DNA of 64,000 bases, taken from contig JADILM010000004.1 in the NCBI GenBank assembly GCA_016617785.1, forward strand, positions 2,046,001-2,110,000, read 5' to 3'. The notes under the pieces were generated by a model. It was given only the letters and a program-made list of their open reading frames with translations. It did not search any database and was not told where the DNA came from. The DNA comes from Sporobolomyces roseus (lineage: Eukaryota; Basidiomycota; Microbotryomycetes; Sporidiobolales; Sporidiobolaceae). Below are positions 37,153 to 48,592 of this stretch, piece after piece. Positions within the stretch are counted from its first letter, which is position 1; each line of letters begins with the position of its first letter. The translations under genes were made by a program, and so were the position numbers.

Positions 37153-39060
37153 CTACTGCACTCTAACCAATCTCAATCCCCTCCCCCATTTCCACCAACT
37201 AGCAACGGCAATGCCCAAACCCAAACTCGCAATTCCACCCTCCACCAATCTCTTGAGTACCCTTCCTTGCTGTTCCCTCCGTTTGATAACCTCCTCATAA
37301 GCGACCCCACATCTGAACGTAGTCATCCTATACAAACTCTCCCACCTCCCTCCCCGATCCCTCACGCCATTCCCACTCAAATCCCTCTCGTTTCGCAAAA
37401 ACCTAAATTCGAAAAGTTTCGAGAGGAGTGAATCGAGCGATAAGCGTAGGAGGTAGAGGGGAGATAAGACTGATGAAGCCATTTCGGTATAGTTTTGATG
37501 TGCTAATTGTTGGATTGCGTTCAAGGAGGGAGCGCGGATCGTAGTGTAGGATTCGAGAGCGAGGGTGAGGTTGTCAGAGAGGGAAGAAGAGGAAGAGGAG
37601 GGGGCAGGAGGAAGAGTGGGAGTGACGGTGGAGTAGGGAAGGGGAGATGGGATTAGTGGAGAGGGAGAGGCCGAGAAATGGTCGAGAATCGAGGAGAGTA
37701 CTCGAACATCTTCGAAACCACAGTTCATTCCTTGTCCTGTGGGACGCATCAAAAGGCATGAGTATGGGAAAGGTCAAATATGCTCATGTCAAGATGAAGG
37801 ACTCACCATAGAAAGGAACCATTGCGTGAGCCGAATCTCCGATCAAAAGTACTTTGTTCTTGTAATGATAAGGTGAGCACTGTGGAGGAAACCTCTTCAA
37901 GCGTCAGTAATCAACCTGAAGGCTCTGAGCTGGACGAAGAGATTTCGACTCACCTCGACCGTGATCAATCCATCTTTAGGATTCTCTTTCCAACTCTTCA
38001 TCAATGCCTCCTCACCCATCAGCTCCAACGCATCCGGGAACTCTTTCTTGAACAATTCGATGATCGGGTTGTACTCCCCATCGGCAGCTTTGAAGTCGTA
38101 TTGAGAATCGAGAGATTTGAAGGTTGTTTCGTGAGCGAATAAAGTCAAAGTGAACGATTTGTCCTACGTTTTTCAACAATCCCGAGATGTCAGCGAGAGT
38201 GTAGCATACATGAAGGGAAGTCGATGGACGTACAAGGTTTGCGAGTGCGATCAACATGAATTCTCCTCGAGGCCAGATATGAAGATAATTCGGTTCGATT
38301 GAGAAAGTGTTGTCAGGACCAGGAGGAATCGATAATTCGAGATAAGCGTGAGGAGCATAGAATTGCTTGTAATCGAATCTGGGATGCGAGAATTGCGTGA
38401 ATCAGTACGAAACCAACTGATTCTCGGAACTTCTGCGACTCACCTCGCGAGAGGACCCCTCATCATTTCCCTCCTAACCTTGCTATAAGCCCCATCACCA
38501 CCGACCACGAAATCATACTCTTCTTTCTTCTCCTCCTCCCCTTTAGTCCTCAACGTAACTTTGACTTTCTCTCCATCCCCACCCCTCATATCCATCTCGA
38601 CTAATTTCGTCTCAAACCTAGTCCTCACGCTCCCTCTACCACTCTTAGGTAACCCATCTACATGATCCAACAATTCAATCCCCAACTGAGTTCTCGAAAT
38701 TGATCTAATAACCTCCCCTTCCTCAACCACTCCATAATCTTGTCCCATCCTCTCTACCCCTTTCCCTTTGCCCAAATTCTTATGTACCATTCTACCCCTC
38801 ATTTCAATCCCTTCTTTCAAGACTTTTTCAGTGAGTTCTTCAGAGACGGATCGGAGTGCTTCGATTCCTCGAGGAGAGAGGGCGAGATTGATCGAACGTG
38901 CGCGTTCGGCAGAAGATGCGTGTCGTGGATCGCTGCGTCCTTCGAGGAGTGTGACGGTCCAGCCGCGGGATGCGAGCATCGCTGAACAAAGTGTACCGAC
39001 TAATCCAGCTCCTACTACGAGAGCTGTACGCTCCTCTTCGGAGGAAGAGGGAAGTGACAT
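37153..39060 (-). CDS. BNA4: Kynurenine 3-monooxygenase
   Basis: Exons 38444-39060, 38234-38378, 37954-38163, 37807-37879 and 37153-37736 give 542 residues. The FAD-binding GxGxxG is in [38 protein letters not shown] is the family motif. The second FAD motif is [21 protein letters not shown], and [14 protein letters not shown] is also present. The C-terminus has a hydrophobic anchor ([15 protein letters not shown]), as in the outer-mitochondrial-membrane enzyme. It hydroxylates kynurenine to 3-hydroxykynurenine in tryptophan breakdown and de novo NAD synthesis. A Ser/Pro-rich insert (about 37580-37640) lies in the last exon. Confidence 0.93.
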
Positions 39061-39472
39061 TGTTGTTCAGTCTGATGGGGGAGAGGAGGTAGATGAGGTG
39101 GACGATGGGCGATGGAGGGAGGAAATAGATGAGCCGAGAGATCAAGTGTGAGATCGACGAGGGAGGAGGTTAATCTTGATTGGACGAGTTTCCGACTCTT
39201 CTTTGTAGCTATCTGGCGATCTGGCGAGTGGATCGAGTTGAAAGCGAGTGAGGGTAAGAAGGAAAAGAGAGAGAATTCGATTCGTCATGACTTGCTTCTT
39301 ACCATTCATCACAACTCTAGATCGACCTCGAAGAAGCGTTCAGAGATAGCTGCCTCTCAGCTAAGGCCAAACCTTTCCACTTGCAGGCCAATTTGCCGCT
39401 TCAATCGACTTTGATCTCTTCTTCAACTTTGAGGCCTCCGTTGGCTCTGCGATACCCGTTGAAGCCTTAGTG
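39061..39472. promoter_or_regulatory. Divergent promoter, KMO and BTB gene 1
   Basis: No gene supported in either strand. Confidence 0.3.
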
Positions 39473-40773
39473 ATGGCTGAAGAACGAGTTGACACTGTAC
39501 CTCCTCCTGTACGTACCCTTTAGCTCCGTTCTCGGCGCTTCGATCGCTCACTAGATTCAGCTTCGCATTATAGATCTCTTCCCTCCTCCATTCTTTCGAG
39601 ATCAGCGATGCTATACATGTCACGAATCGGTTCAAGTACAACTTCTCCATGCCGTCTGTCAATTACTCTCCAGACGTCGCGACTTCCTACCCACATCTCG
39701 TCTTCACCATCTCACGCGACAGCTCGACCGACTCTACTTTGAGCTGGGACGCCCCTCATCACTCGATTGGCGTCCTTGCAAAAGGTGCTCTGAGTGCTGC
39801 CGACCTCTACTGGCTCGATCCGGATTCAGAGCGTCCCACTCGCATTGACTCGCTTGTTGGACAATTCCATCACAAGTGGCCAAACTCTTCAAGTCGAAGT
39901 CTGTGCCTTACCATCCACCATCACGAACTGAACAAGATCGACTTGCCCACCGGAAAGCCGCTCGATTGGACAGTGGAACATTCGTTCCTTGCACGACTTT
40001 CGTTCTATCCCATCACTCTTTCGGTCAAGGACAACGCTCCTACAACTACCGAATCTGGGTGCCTTCTCGCTGCTCGAAACTTCTCTTGTGAGTGATGAAA
40101 CAACGGGTTGAACCATGTGAGAACGCAAGAAGGGCAAGGCACTGACATTTCACGCGATTATCGACCTTGCACAGCTCATCATCTTGAACTTGAGCCTCAA
40201 GACGTCAAGTTCGTCTTCAAACGAGGAGAGGAGGAGTCGCACCTCTGGACGACAGCAGCGATTCTTCGAGACAACTGTCCCTACTTCGAAACCCTGTTCA
40301 ATTCCGATTTCGTCGAAGCTCGTTACATCAGCGACAAAGACCGAAGCAAGAAGCGGAAACTCGACAACGCTGTCACTACGACCGAGGAGGCGATAGGCGA
40401 TGAAATGGACGACAACGATTCGGACGCCGATCTCGACGAGAGTCTTATCGAATCGATGACTTCGAATGACACTTCACCTCCGAGCCAGAATCTACACTAC
40501 TATCAGATCCAAATCCGCAACGCCGCTTATTCCACCTACCGAGTCGTCCTCATGTACCTTCAAACTGGACACGTTTGGTTCGCACCCCTCACCTCTTCCT
40601 TCTCCCATCTCCCCCTCGAAGCTCGTTCCAAAGCCCGCCTCGACGCCATCTCAGCTCAACACAAACTCGAACCTAAGCTCCCTCCTCCAGCCTCCCCCAA
40701 ATCAGTCTATAAACTCGCGCACTACCTCTCCCTTCCCTCACTCCAATCGCTCGCACTCCAAGAGATCTCTTGA
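39473..40773 (+). CDS. MATH/BTB-like protein copy 1, ended early by an in-frame TGA
   Basis: Exons 39473-39508, 39574-40087 and 40175-40773 give 382 residues. The N-terminal half (FEISDAIHVTNRFKYNFS to LARLSFYPITLSVKDN) resembles a MATH-like beta domain, weakly. Exon 3 opens with a BTB/POZ-like stretch (DVKFVFKRGEEESHLWTTAA, FETLFNSDFVEA), interrupted by an acidic insert (DDNDSDADLDES). It then continues LMYLQTGHVWFAPL and KLAHYLSLPSLQSLAL. The TGA at 40771-40773 (TCT TGA CAA) aligns with a Ser codon in copy 2. Family sequence continues in frame to 40989 (QLSIENVFIELFDGLPS). BTB proteins of this type are usually Cul3 ligase adaptors. Confidence 0.65.
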
Positions 40774-41235
40774 CAACTTTCGATCGAGAACGTTTTCATC
40801 GAGCTATTCGACGGTCTTCCATCTGTCTATGATGAGGTGAGGAAAGTGATGGTGGAGTATGCCGTGAAGCATAAGAAAGAGGTTATTGAGACTGAGGGAT
40901 TCAAAACGGTTATGGAGAGACTCAGGAGGAATGAATTGGACCGATCAGGGGCTGTCGTAGCGGACTTGCTGCCTCTATTTGTGGGATGAGGAAGCTATGA
41001 AGGAAGCGAGGGAAGTGAAAGTAGTGGAATCGAGGAAAATTCTTCTGAGTCGCTGTGCGAAATTGAAAACTCGATTTTTTGTGTCCTTTCTGTCTTTCTC
41101 TGATGTCTGCCTACGTTCTCTTGAGCTCTCGAGAGGCACAGAAGAGCTCCCGACCTTTGAGGCGAGATAGGTGAGGAGCGAATCTGAACTTTTCCTTCTT
41201 TCACTTCTACCTCTCCACCTCACCTCGAATCAGCA
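40774..41235. other. Readthrough tail of BTB copy 1, then intergenic
   Basis: Bases 40774-40989 continue the BTB copy 1 frame (71 codons plus stop TGA). The rest shows nothing coding. Confidence 0.5.
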
Positions 41236-42795
41236 ATGGGTATCGCAAAGTGCCGCTTGATGGAGCAACAAATGCAAGGGGAAATGTGGGAGGATCGTCC
41301 ACACTATCCCTCGAGTGCAGAAGCATCGGAAGATGAAGGAACGGAATCAGCAAAGGGGAACAAGACAGAAATTACGAAGGATCCCATGTCAGTACAGAGA
41401 ACCCGATGCATCACTCGAATGAACGACAATCTCTCGTTCATCGCTCCCTCGCTTCAATTGCCCATCGCAACTTTCTCACCCTTTCCTTCAATCTCAATGA
41501 CTCTCTACGCTACGTCTGTCAATTCATCAGATCGTCAACTTGTGTTCGAATGGGATTTGAAGCACCAAGAAGGGGTCCCTCGCCTCAAAGCGTTCCTCTT
41601 CTACACCGTTTTTCTCTATGTCGATTCTCAAGACATACAAAGCGAGATCTCCAGCGATTTGCCAATGATGCCCTCATCCGACGACAAGATTACCTTTGCA
41701 GTGTCAAACCACGAGATTGAGAAAGCAGAGAAAACGAGTAACGGATTATTCAAGTTTTCGACTCATTCAGACTACGTCGTCCATCTCTCATTCCTAGCCC
41801 GAGCTAACGCTCCTCAACCTTTCACTATCGATGATGTTCAAGCCAAAGACTCCGTTCGGGAAGGGTTTGGCAAGTTTGAATAGTGTTTCCTTTCGAAACT
41901 CGAGTCATTCTAACTTGCTTGTTCGTGAAAAGCTCTCAATTCGACTCCTTATCCTTTCGACGTTCGCTTAGTCTTCATCACAAACGACGGCAAGAGAGAT
42001 CAAAGCCTCTGGACTTCATCTGAACTACTCAAGCGTTCTTCGACTTTCTTTGAAAACCTTTTCAACCCCGAACTCAGCTCACTCGTCAAGAAGAGCGATG
42101 ATCAACGCAACTTGGACGAGAACATGAATGGTGGAGACTCCGACATGAGTTCTACTCTCGAAAGTTTGATCTCGGACAACGACTCGGACGCAGGAGTCGA
42201 TGAAATGACTTTCGAAGCTCCCTTTCCCTCCCACGAACCCATTTCCACCTTCCCTTACTACCGTCTCCAGATCAGTGACGCCGCATGTACGACTTACAAA
42301 GCAGTCTGAACCTACCTCCAACTCAATCATATCCGTTTCGCTCCTCTCACTTCCTCTTTCGAACCACTTCCCGAAGATATACGCCATCTCGCTCGACTCG
42401 ACTACCTCTCAAAGCATACACTCGAAGATCCTCTCCTCCCTTATCCTGCTTCACCTAAATCAATCTATCGCTTGGCTCACTCGCTCGATTTGTCCTCACT
42501 TTCGAAGCTCGCTCTTTCAAACTATTCGAGTCAGCTTTCACCAAGTATCGTCGCTTTCGAAATGATGGATCCTATCATCGACGACTATGAACAAGTCTGT
42601 CAAGTCCTCGTTGAATACCTCGTCAAGAATTGGAACGAAATCGTTGAGGATGAGAATTTCAAAGTGTTGTTGGAGAGAATGAAGGAAAGTGAGGTTACTT
42701 TGAGTGGATCGTTGGTCGCGAAGTTATTGCCTTTGCTGAGAGGTCGAGGTTTGAACGTGGAGGGGAGAGTCATTGGAAGCTTGAATGGTCGATGA
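41236..42795 (+). pseudogene. MATH/BTB-like protein copy 2, disrupted
   Basis: A tandem, same-strand paralogue of the gene at 39473. The first part (41236-41883) holds a MATH-like region (LVFEWDLKHQEG, HSDYVVHLSFLARAN) but ends in TAG, and no clean donor links it to the second part. The second part (41972-42795, after a CTTAG acceptor) reads VFITNDGKRDQSLWTSSELL, FFENLFNPEL, the acidic LISDNDSDAG insert and YRLQISDAACTTYKAV. It then hits a TGA at 42307-42309 (GTC TGA ACC) where copy 1 reads Leu, and continues in frame TYLQLNHIRFAPLTSSF to LNGR. Two or more lesions suggest a pseudogene. Confidence 0.65.
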
Positions 42796-43174
42796 AGGAC
42801 TTCGCAGAGTAAGGAAGGAAATGAACGGAAATGAAACGCTTTCACCACTTACACTCTTCTTCATCGTCTATACGAGAGGACTGACTCCCCCTCGCTACCT
42901 CCCTTCACCGGAAAAGAAGAGAACGAAGAACTTGCGAATCTTTGTTGAATCTTTGGTCTTTGCGAAGTTTTCCGGTCGTCTTCTTCACTATTTTCTCCTC
43001 TCTCTCGGTTCATGCCTATCTTTTTCCTCGCTATCTACCCAGTGCACTCGCCTGGTCTGTAGGAGAGCTAGAAAAATCTCACGGGATGCCTCCTTATCGT
43101 CCCCCCCACAAGGTTTCCCCCTCTCCGCTCTTCCCCCTTCCTCTCCTCTTCTCCCTTTCCTTCACACAGCAGCG
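42796..43174. other. Intergenic and 5' leader of the DHTKD1-like gene
   Basis: CT-rich from 43090 to 43165, a typical leader. No gene seen. Confidence 0.35.
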
Positions 43175-46100
43175 ATGCATCGACTCAAGTTGAGATCAAG
43201 AGTACCTCTACTACAACGATCACTCCACTCGAAACCATTCGGTTATCGCCCTCCCTCAACATTCACTCTTCCCGACTTTACCTCCTCAGAGCTCTCCAAT
43301 CGAGTCGAGAACGCTTCCCTCCTACGTCTGGTCGAATCATATCGCAAACATGCCCATCGAGCAGCTCGAGTAGATCCATTAGGTCTCGCAGATCGTTCGA
43401 ATGTTCCAGCGCTCGATCCCAGGAGGTACGGATTCCAACTCGACGAAGCCAAAGTCAGAGAGGATTTCGTTTCGGAAGTATTGCCTGAAGGGAAGGGAGA
43501 AGGAGAGAAGAAGTTCGATGTGACTGGAATTCTGGATTTCCCAGATGGAGGGAAATTGAAAACGATTGGAGAAATTTCGCAACGATTAGAAGAGGTTTAT
43601 ACTGGTGGAGTTGGATACGAGGTGAGCCGAACAGTCAATTCTGACGCAGGAACTAGAATTGATTTGCTTCCGTTCCACAGTTCATGCACCTTCCCTCGAA
43701 ACACGAACGACGATTCCTCGAGAAGATGTTGGAACAATCTCACGCCGTACCGATACCGACGTCTCAACAACTCGCTCACTGGAAGCTCTTAGCTGCTTCC
43801 GAAGGCTTCGATGCGTGGTGTGCGAAACGATTCCCGAATGTCAAGCGTTACGGTTTGCAAGGAGGAGAAGGAATGATGGTTGCTTTATCCGCATTGTTTG
43901 AAGAAGCTGGCAAGGAGGGTGTTGACGACGTCGTCATGTAAGTCTGGGGTCGACTTCGACTTGAGCGAGTGAACTGACGCAACCTTGATAGTGGTATGCC
44001 TCATCGAGGTCGATTGAATCTCCTGACTCAACTGCTCGACCTCGACATGCGACTCCTCGTTCGCAAGATGCGCGGACTTCCCACTCTTCCTCCTTCTCTC
44101 AGCTCTCCCGAGTTCAGCGACGACGTTCTCTCCCATCTCTTCCTGTCCACCGATTACTCGACTGCTTCCTCCGATTCTCTCAAAGTTCACCTCTTGCCGA
44201 ATCCCTCTCACCTCGAAACGATCACGCCCGTTGCGCAAGGATTTGCTCGAGCTCTTCAACTTCCTTTCGGTTCAGCTGCGAAAGATGACGCTGAATTGGG
44301 AGATAAAGTGCTCAATATTAGTCTTCACGGAGATTCAGCTTTCGGAGGTCAAGGTATCGTCGCTGAGACTTTCAACATGGCTTCTCTTCCTCATTTCAAT
44401 GTCGGAGGTACCGTGAGGATCGTCGTCAAGTGAGTGCACTCTCGTCGTTCACTTCATTCTGAAAGATTCGAATTGACGTTAATCGATTTTTCCAGCAATC
44501 AACTTGGGTACACTACTCCCGCTATCCAAGGTCGAACTTCATTCTACGCTACGGACCTCGCCAAATCCATCTCAGCACCCGTCCTTCACGTCAACGGAGA
44601 TCGAATTGACGACGTCGCCCGCTGCCTCAAACTCGCTCTCGCCTATCAACGCAAATTCCGAAAGGATGTCATTGTCGATCTCGTCGTCTACCGTCGACTA
44701 GGTCACAACGAACTCGACGAACCCTCCTTCACCTCTCCTATCATGTATCGACGAATCAAAGATCTACCCTCCGTCGCAAGCATCTACGAGAAATCACTCA
44801 TCGAATCCGGAACTCTCGACTCATCCGACGCCGCATCATTCAAGAAAGAACACTTTGCGAAACTCGACACTTCACTCGTCGCGGCTGAACCGAAGAACTT
44901 TGAGGTACCAGAATTGGAGATGCCGAGGGGATGGAACGAGATGACTTGGCCTGCAAGAGGTGATTGGGAGAAGCCTATCGAGACTGGTGTAGGAGAACAA
45001 ACTTTGAAGGAAGTCGGAAAACGAAGCGTTCAAACTCCGGATGATATCGTGAGTCGAGTCATCTCTTCTCCATTTCGATCAATGAGCTCACTGAATGCGT
45101 TCGTTCTCGATAGACTGTTCACCCTCGATTGACAAAGATGCATATTGCGAAACGACTTCAGAGTGTAGAGAAGGGGGTAGGAATCGATTTCGCAACTGCT
45201 GAAGCTATGGCTTTCGGATCTCTCCTCCTCGATGGATACAACGTTCGACTTTGTGGTCAAGACAGCGGACGAGTGAGCTTCGTCTCTGTTTCACGTCGAA
45301 CTCCCACTGATCTCGTCGTTTCGTAGGGTACTTTCTCGCAACGACATGCAATCTTCGCCGATCAAAACTCCGAACAAACCGCTGTACCCCTGCAAACTCT
45401 CGCGAGCGATCCTCCCTCGAGTGCGAAGGATGTAAGCAAGATCGGAACGTTCGAAGTGGTCAACTCTCCTTTGTCAGAATACGCTGTCGTTGGTTTCGAA
45501 CAAGGAGTCGCATGGGTTTCTCCAGCTCTCTTGCCGATATGGGAAGCACAATTCGGAGATGTGAGTACCTCTGTCATCGCATCCTCGAGCACGGCTGATT
45601 TTCTTCGCGTGGTGTAGTTCCACAATACTGCTCAAGTGACTTTGGATACTTTCTTCGGATCGAGCGAAACGAAATGGGGAATGCAGAGCGCACTCACGCT
45701 TCTTCTCCCTCATGGATTCGGTGAGCATTCCTTCCCTTCTCGGCTTGCAAGTGCTCAGCTGATTGTTTTGCTGCGAACAGACGGAGCTGGTCCTGAACAT
45801 TCGAGGTGAGACACAAGCTTCTGCATTCACGCGTAACAAGCTGACAAACCTCCTTGTCGCTAGCGCTCGCATTGAGCGATTCCTTCAGCTCACAAACGAA
45901 CCTATTCGACGAAAACCCTTCACTCCCAACCTTCACGCCGTCAACGTTACCACTCCTGCTCAATATTTCCATCTTCTCCGACGACAAATGCTTCGACCTT
46001 ATCGCAAACCCCTCGTCGTATTTTCACCGAAAGGAATCCTTCGTCTCCCCGCCGCTTCTTCGTCACTTGCCGAGATGAGCGAAGGAACCTGTTTCAAACC

Positions 46101-46569
46101 TGTCTTGTCGGAGGAAGTAGAGGATCGTTCGAAAGTCGAAAAGGTCGTGTTCCTTTCTGGCAAGATGTACTACGATCTTATCAAGCAACGAGCAGATCGA
46201 GCTCTCGAAGGCAAGATCACTTTCATTCGAATCGAAGTGAGTCTCTCGTTTTCCTCATACTTCGACTTTCGCAGAGCTGATCTCAAACCTTCTTGACTTC
46301 AATAGGAAATCTCGCCATTCCCTTACGCTGCCGTCTCTGAAGCACTCAAGCCTTTCACATCAGCGAAATCGATTGTTTGGGCTCAAGATGAACCTGAGAA
46401 CGCAGGCGCTTTCAGCTTCATCCTCCCTCGACTTCAACAGGTTCTTCCGAAAGGAATGGAGCTCGAGTATGCGGGAAGAGAAGCGATGGCTACCGTCGCT
46501 CCGGGAGTCAAGAGTTACTTTGAGGCACAGAAGAAGGAGATTGAGGAACATATTTTCAAGGGTCTTTAG
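43175..46569 (+). CDS. DHTKD1: 2-oxoadipate dehydrogenase E1 (DHTKD1-like)
   Basis: Ten exons: 43175-43621, 43681-43937, 43992-44429, 44496-45048, 45114-45272, 45327-45560, 45618-45720, 45781-45805, 45864-46236 and 46306-46569, giving 950 residues. The N-terminus is basic and Ser/Leu-rich ([20 protein letters not shown]), a mitochondrial presequence. Thiamine-diphosphate E1 marks: [60 protein letters not shown] and [12 protein letters not shown]. The run [13 protein letters not shown]...DDVLSHL matches DHTKD1 and not the KGD1 2-oxoglutarate E1. It decarboxylates 2-oxoadipate in lysine and tryptophan breakdown within a complex with E2 and E3. Exon 8 is only 25 bases. Confidence 0.9.
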
Positions 46570-46959
46570 AGGGTTTTGTCTTGGTTACTCCGATATCGTC
46601 GCAATCGCATGTAGTACAGCAGTCTCTCGGATGCTCTGTGAATGTGCGAAGTGTCGAGAGAGGCTTGGTCGGCGCACAGGACAATGCGAGTATGGAATTC
46701 CGCTTCGCAGGTTTCTCCTTCCTCTCGCCTACTCAGCATGACAGTCGTTTTCGTCCAAGATCAAGTCTCTTTGTCCTCTTCGAAGCTATTTATTTGAGTC
46801 AGCGCCGTCGTTGAGGGTGTTTGCCCACTTTTGTAAATCCGCACAGACCCTCAGCTCAGTCCTCGCGATTTCAATTGTCCCCTTTCTCTTTCGTTCTCTT
46901 TCTTTCTCTTCCTCTTCACTTCTCACATTTTCGCTTCAAGCTTCAAGTCAATCTCAAGT
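46570..46959. promoter_or_regulatory. Intergenic: DHTKD1 3' side and next promoter
   Basis: No gene. A T/C-rich leader runs from 46870 to 46950. Confidence 0.3.
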
Positions 46960-47965
46960 ATGCCTTCACCCAGATTCATAACTCTAGCTCGTTGGTGGAC
47001 TCGAGAAGGAGCGATTCGGCTAGAGGAGGATGAGAGTTGGACAGAGAAAGAGGATCTACCGTTTTATCAGAATGACGAGGAAGCTTTCATAGAGGAGGAT
47101 CAGTATACTGGTGAGTTGAGCGTACGGTAAGGTTGAGCTTAGCTGACTCATTCCGTTGAGGCAGATGCACGACTCCTTTTCGAATGTGTGCTGTAAGTTC
47201 GCTTCCTCCCTCAGACCCGACCACGCTTGGCAGCTGACTCTATGCCAGGCTACTTACAGTGCCTCAGTCTGGAACGCCTTCTGCCTCGGATACCTTTATC
47301 TCTTCCCTCAAATCGATCCGGTCACGAACGAATTCCTTCGACCTCGAATGGAATTCATCTACATCTTGCTTGCACTCGTATCGATTCCTCTAGGGCTCGG
47401 AATGATAGCTGGAGCGAAAGCTATGATCGGAGACGGTGAAGAAGCGCCATGTCAAAGGGAGGAAAAGTCGATGTTCGGGAAGATTGAGGTGTTCCTCGGG
47501 TTCATCCGTATGTCCAATCTTCTTTATCAGCTGGCGTTGACGTATGCTGAGATAGGCAGGCGCCGTACAGTATGTTGCGCTGGAATTTGGGCGATTGTAG
47601 CGTTCGTCGTTCGAGAACAGACTCTTTGGCTGAAGCTTGATTTAGCTGTCACGACTCGTGAGTCACTCTCCTCTCGTCCATTTCGACGTTGTCGTCGAGG
47701 GATATTGACGTCCTCGCGGGTACAGTGTGTGCGCAAGCGTTGTTGATCCGAAGGTGAGTCTCTGGATCTGATAAACATTTTTAGCTTAAAATGTTGATTA
47801 GCTCCAATGATTCACAGCGCAACGGGGGATCTCGTCGACTCTTCAAGTGATAGATCGACGGAGAAGCTCGACATTCGGGAATTCTTGAGGGACACGACGG
47901 TCATACAAGTTTACGAAGATTGTGGAATTCCTTTCTCGGTTGAACGTTCAGCTCCTCTACCCTGA
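46960..47965 (+). CDS. Unknown multi-span membrane protein
   Basis: Model exons 46960-47110, 47161-47192, 47249-47507, 47571-47657, 47726-47753 and 47818-47965 give 234 residues. The N-terminus is acidic (EDESWTEKEDLPFYQNDEEAF). About four hydrophobic segments follow: SASVWNAFCLGYLYLFP, EFIYILLALVSIPLGLGMIA, GFILCCAGIWAIVAFVV and AVTTLCAQALLIR. The tail is acidic and ends VERSAPLP. I do not recognise the family. The first junction is uncertain: a GTGAGT donor with acceptor TTGAG, or a later GTAAGG donor with GCAG, both keep the downstream frame. The continuous frame after 47818 supports the last exon. Confidence 0.5.
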
Positions 47966-48592
47966 TGACGGGTGTAGTCGACGGAGAAGTCGCTTAGTAT
48001 ATAGTCCCTGGAATATGAGAAGTTGGATTCGTCGATTGGTTCTTTCGCACTCTCTAAAGGAAATTTCGGAAACGAGCTTCGTGTGCAGCTTGCAGTCTTC
48101 CATCGCTTTCCACGACATCGGATCAACCGTTTTCCTTAGGAACGAGTCTCTGGATGTCGCTTTCTTCGTTCTTCGTCGTCGACGACCGCTCACGAAGCTT
48201 CACTCGGCCGACCTTCCTTCGTCGCATTCGATCTATTTTCGAACTGTCAACTCTACCGCACTCTCGACGACTTACGACCATCTACAATAGCGAAGACGGC
48301 CTACCGTTCAAGACGAGATGGTAACAGCTTGGCGTTGGATTGCGCAATTTTCACGCCTTGCGAAATCTCTGCTGGTTCGTCTCGATCAAACAAGAGGAAG
48401 GAAAAAGCGGAGCCTCGCTAACGGTTGAGGTGTATCAGCCCGGCGCGAGACGGGATTACCCCAACTTTAGCATCTGTGGCGTGATTTTCAGTTTTTGCAC
48501 TTTGGGTCTCGACTTCAACGAAAAAAAACGGAGAAGAATTTTTAGCTTGTTCCCTTCCTTCTCTTCACCATCTTCAGATCAGCTACTCAGCC
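47966..48592. promoter_or_regulatory. Intergenic and amino-acid permease promoter
   Basis: About 630 bases without a supported gene. Frames on both strands are short and Arg-rich. A T/C-rich leader (48540-48585) precedes the permease ATG. Confidence 0.3.
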
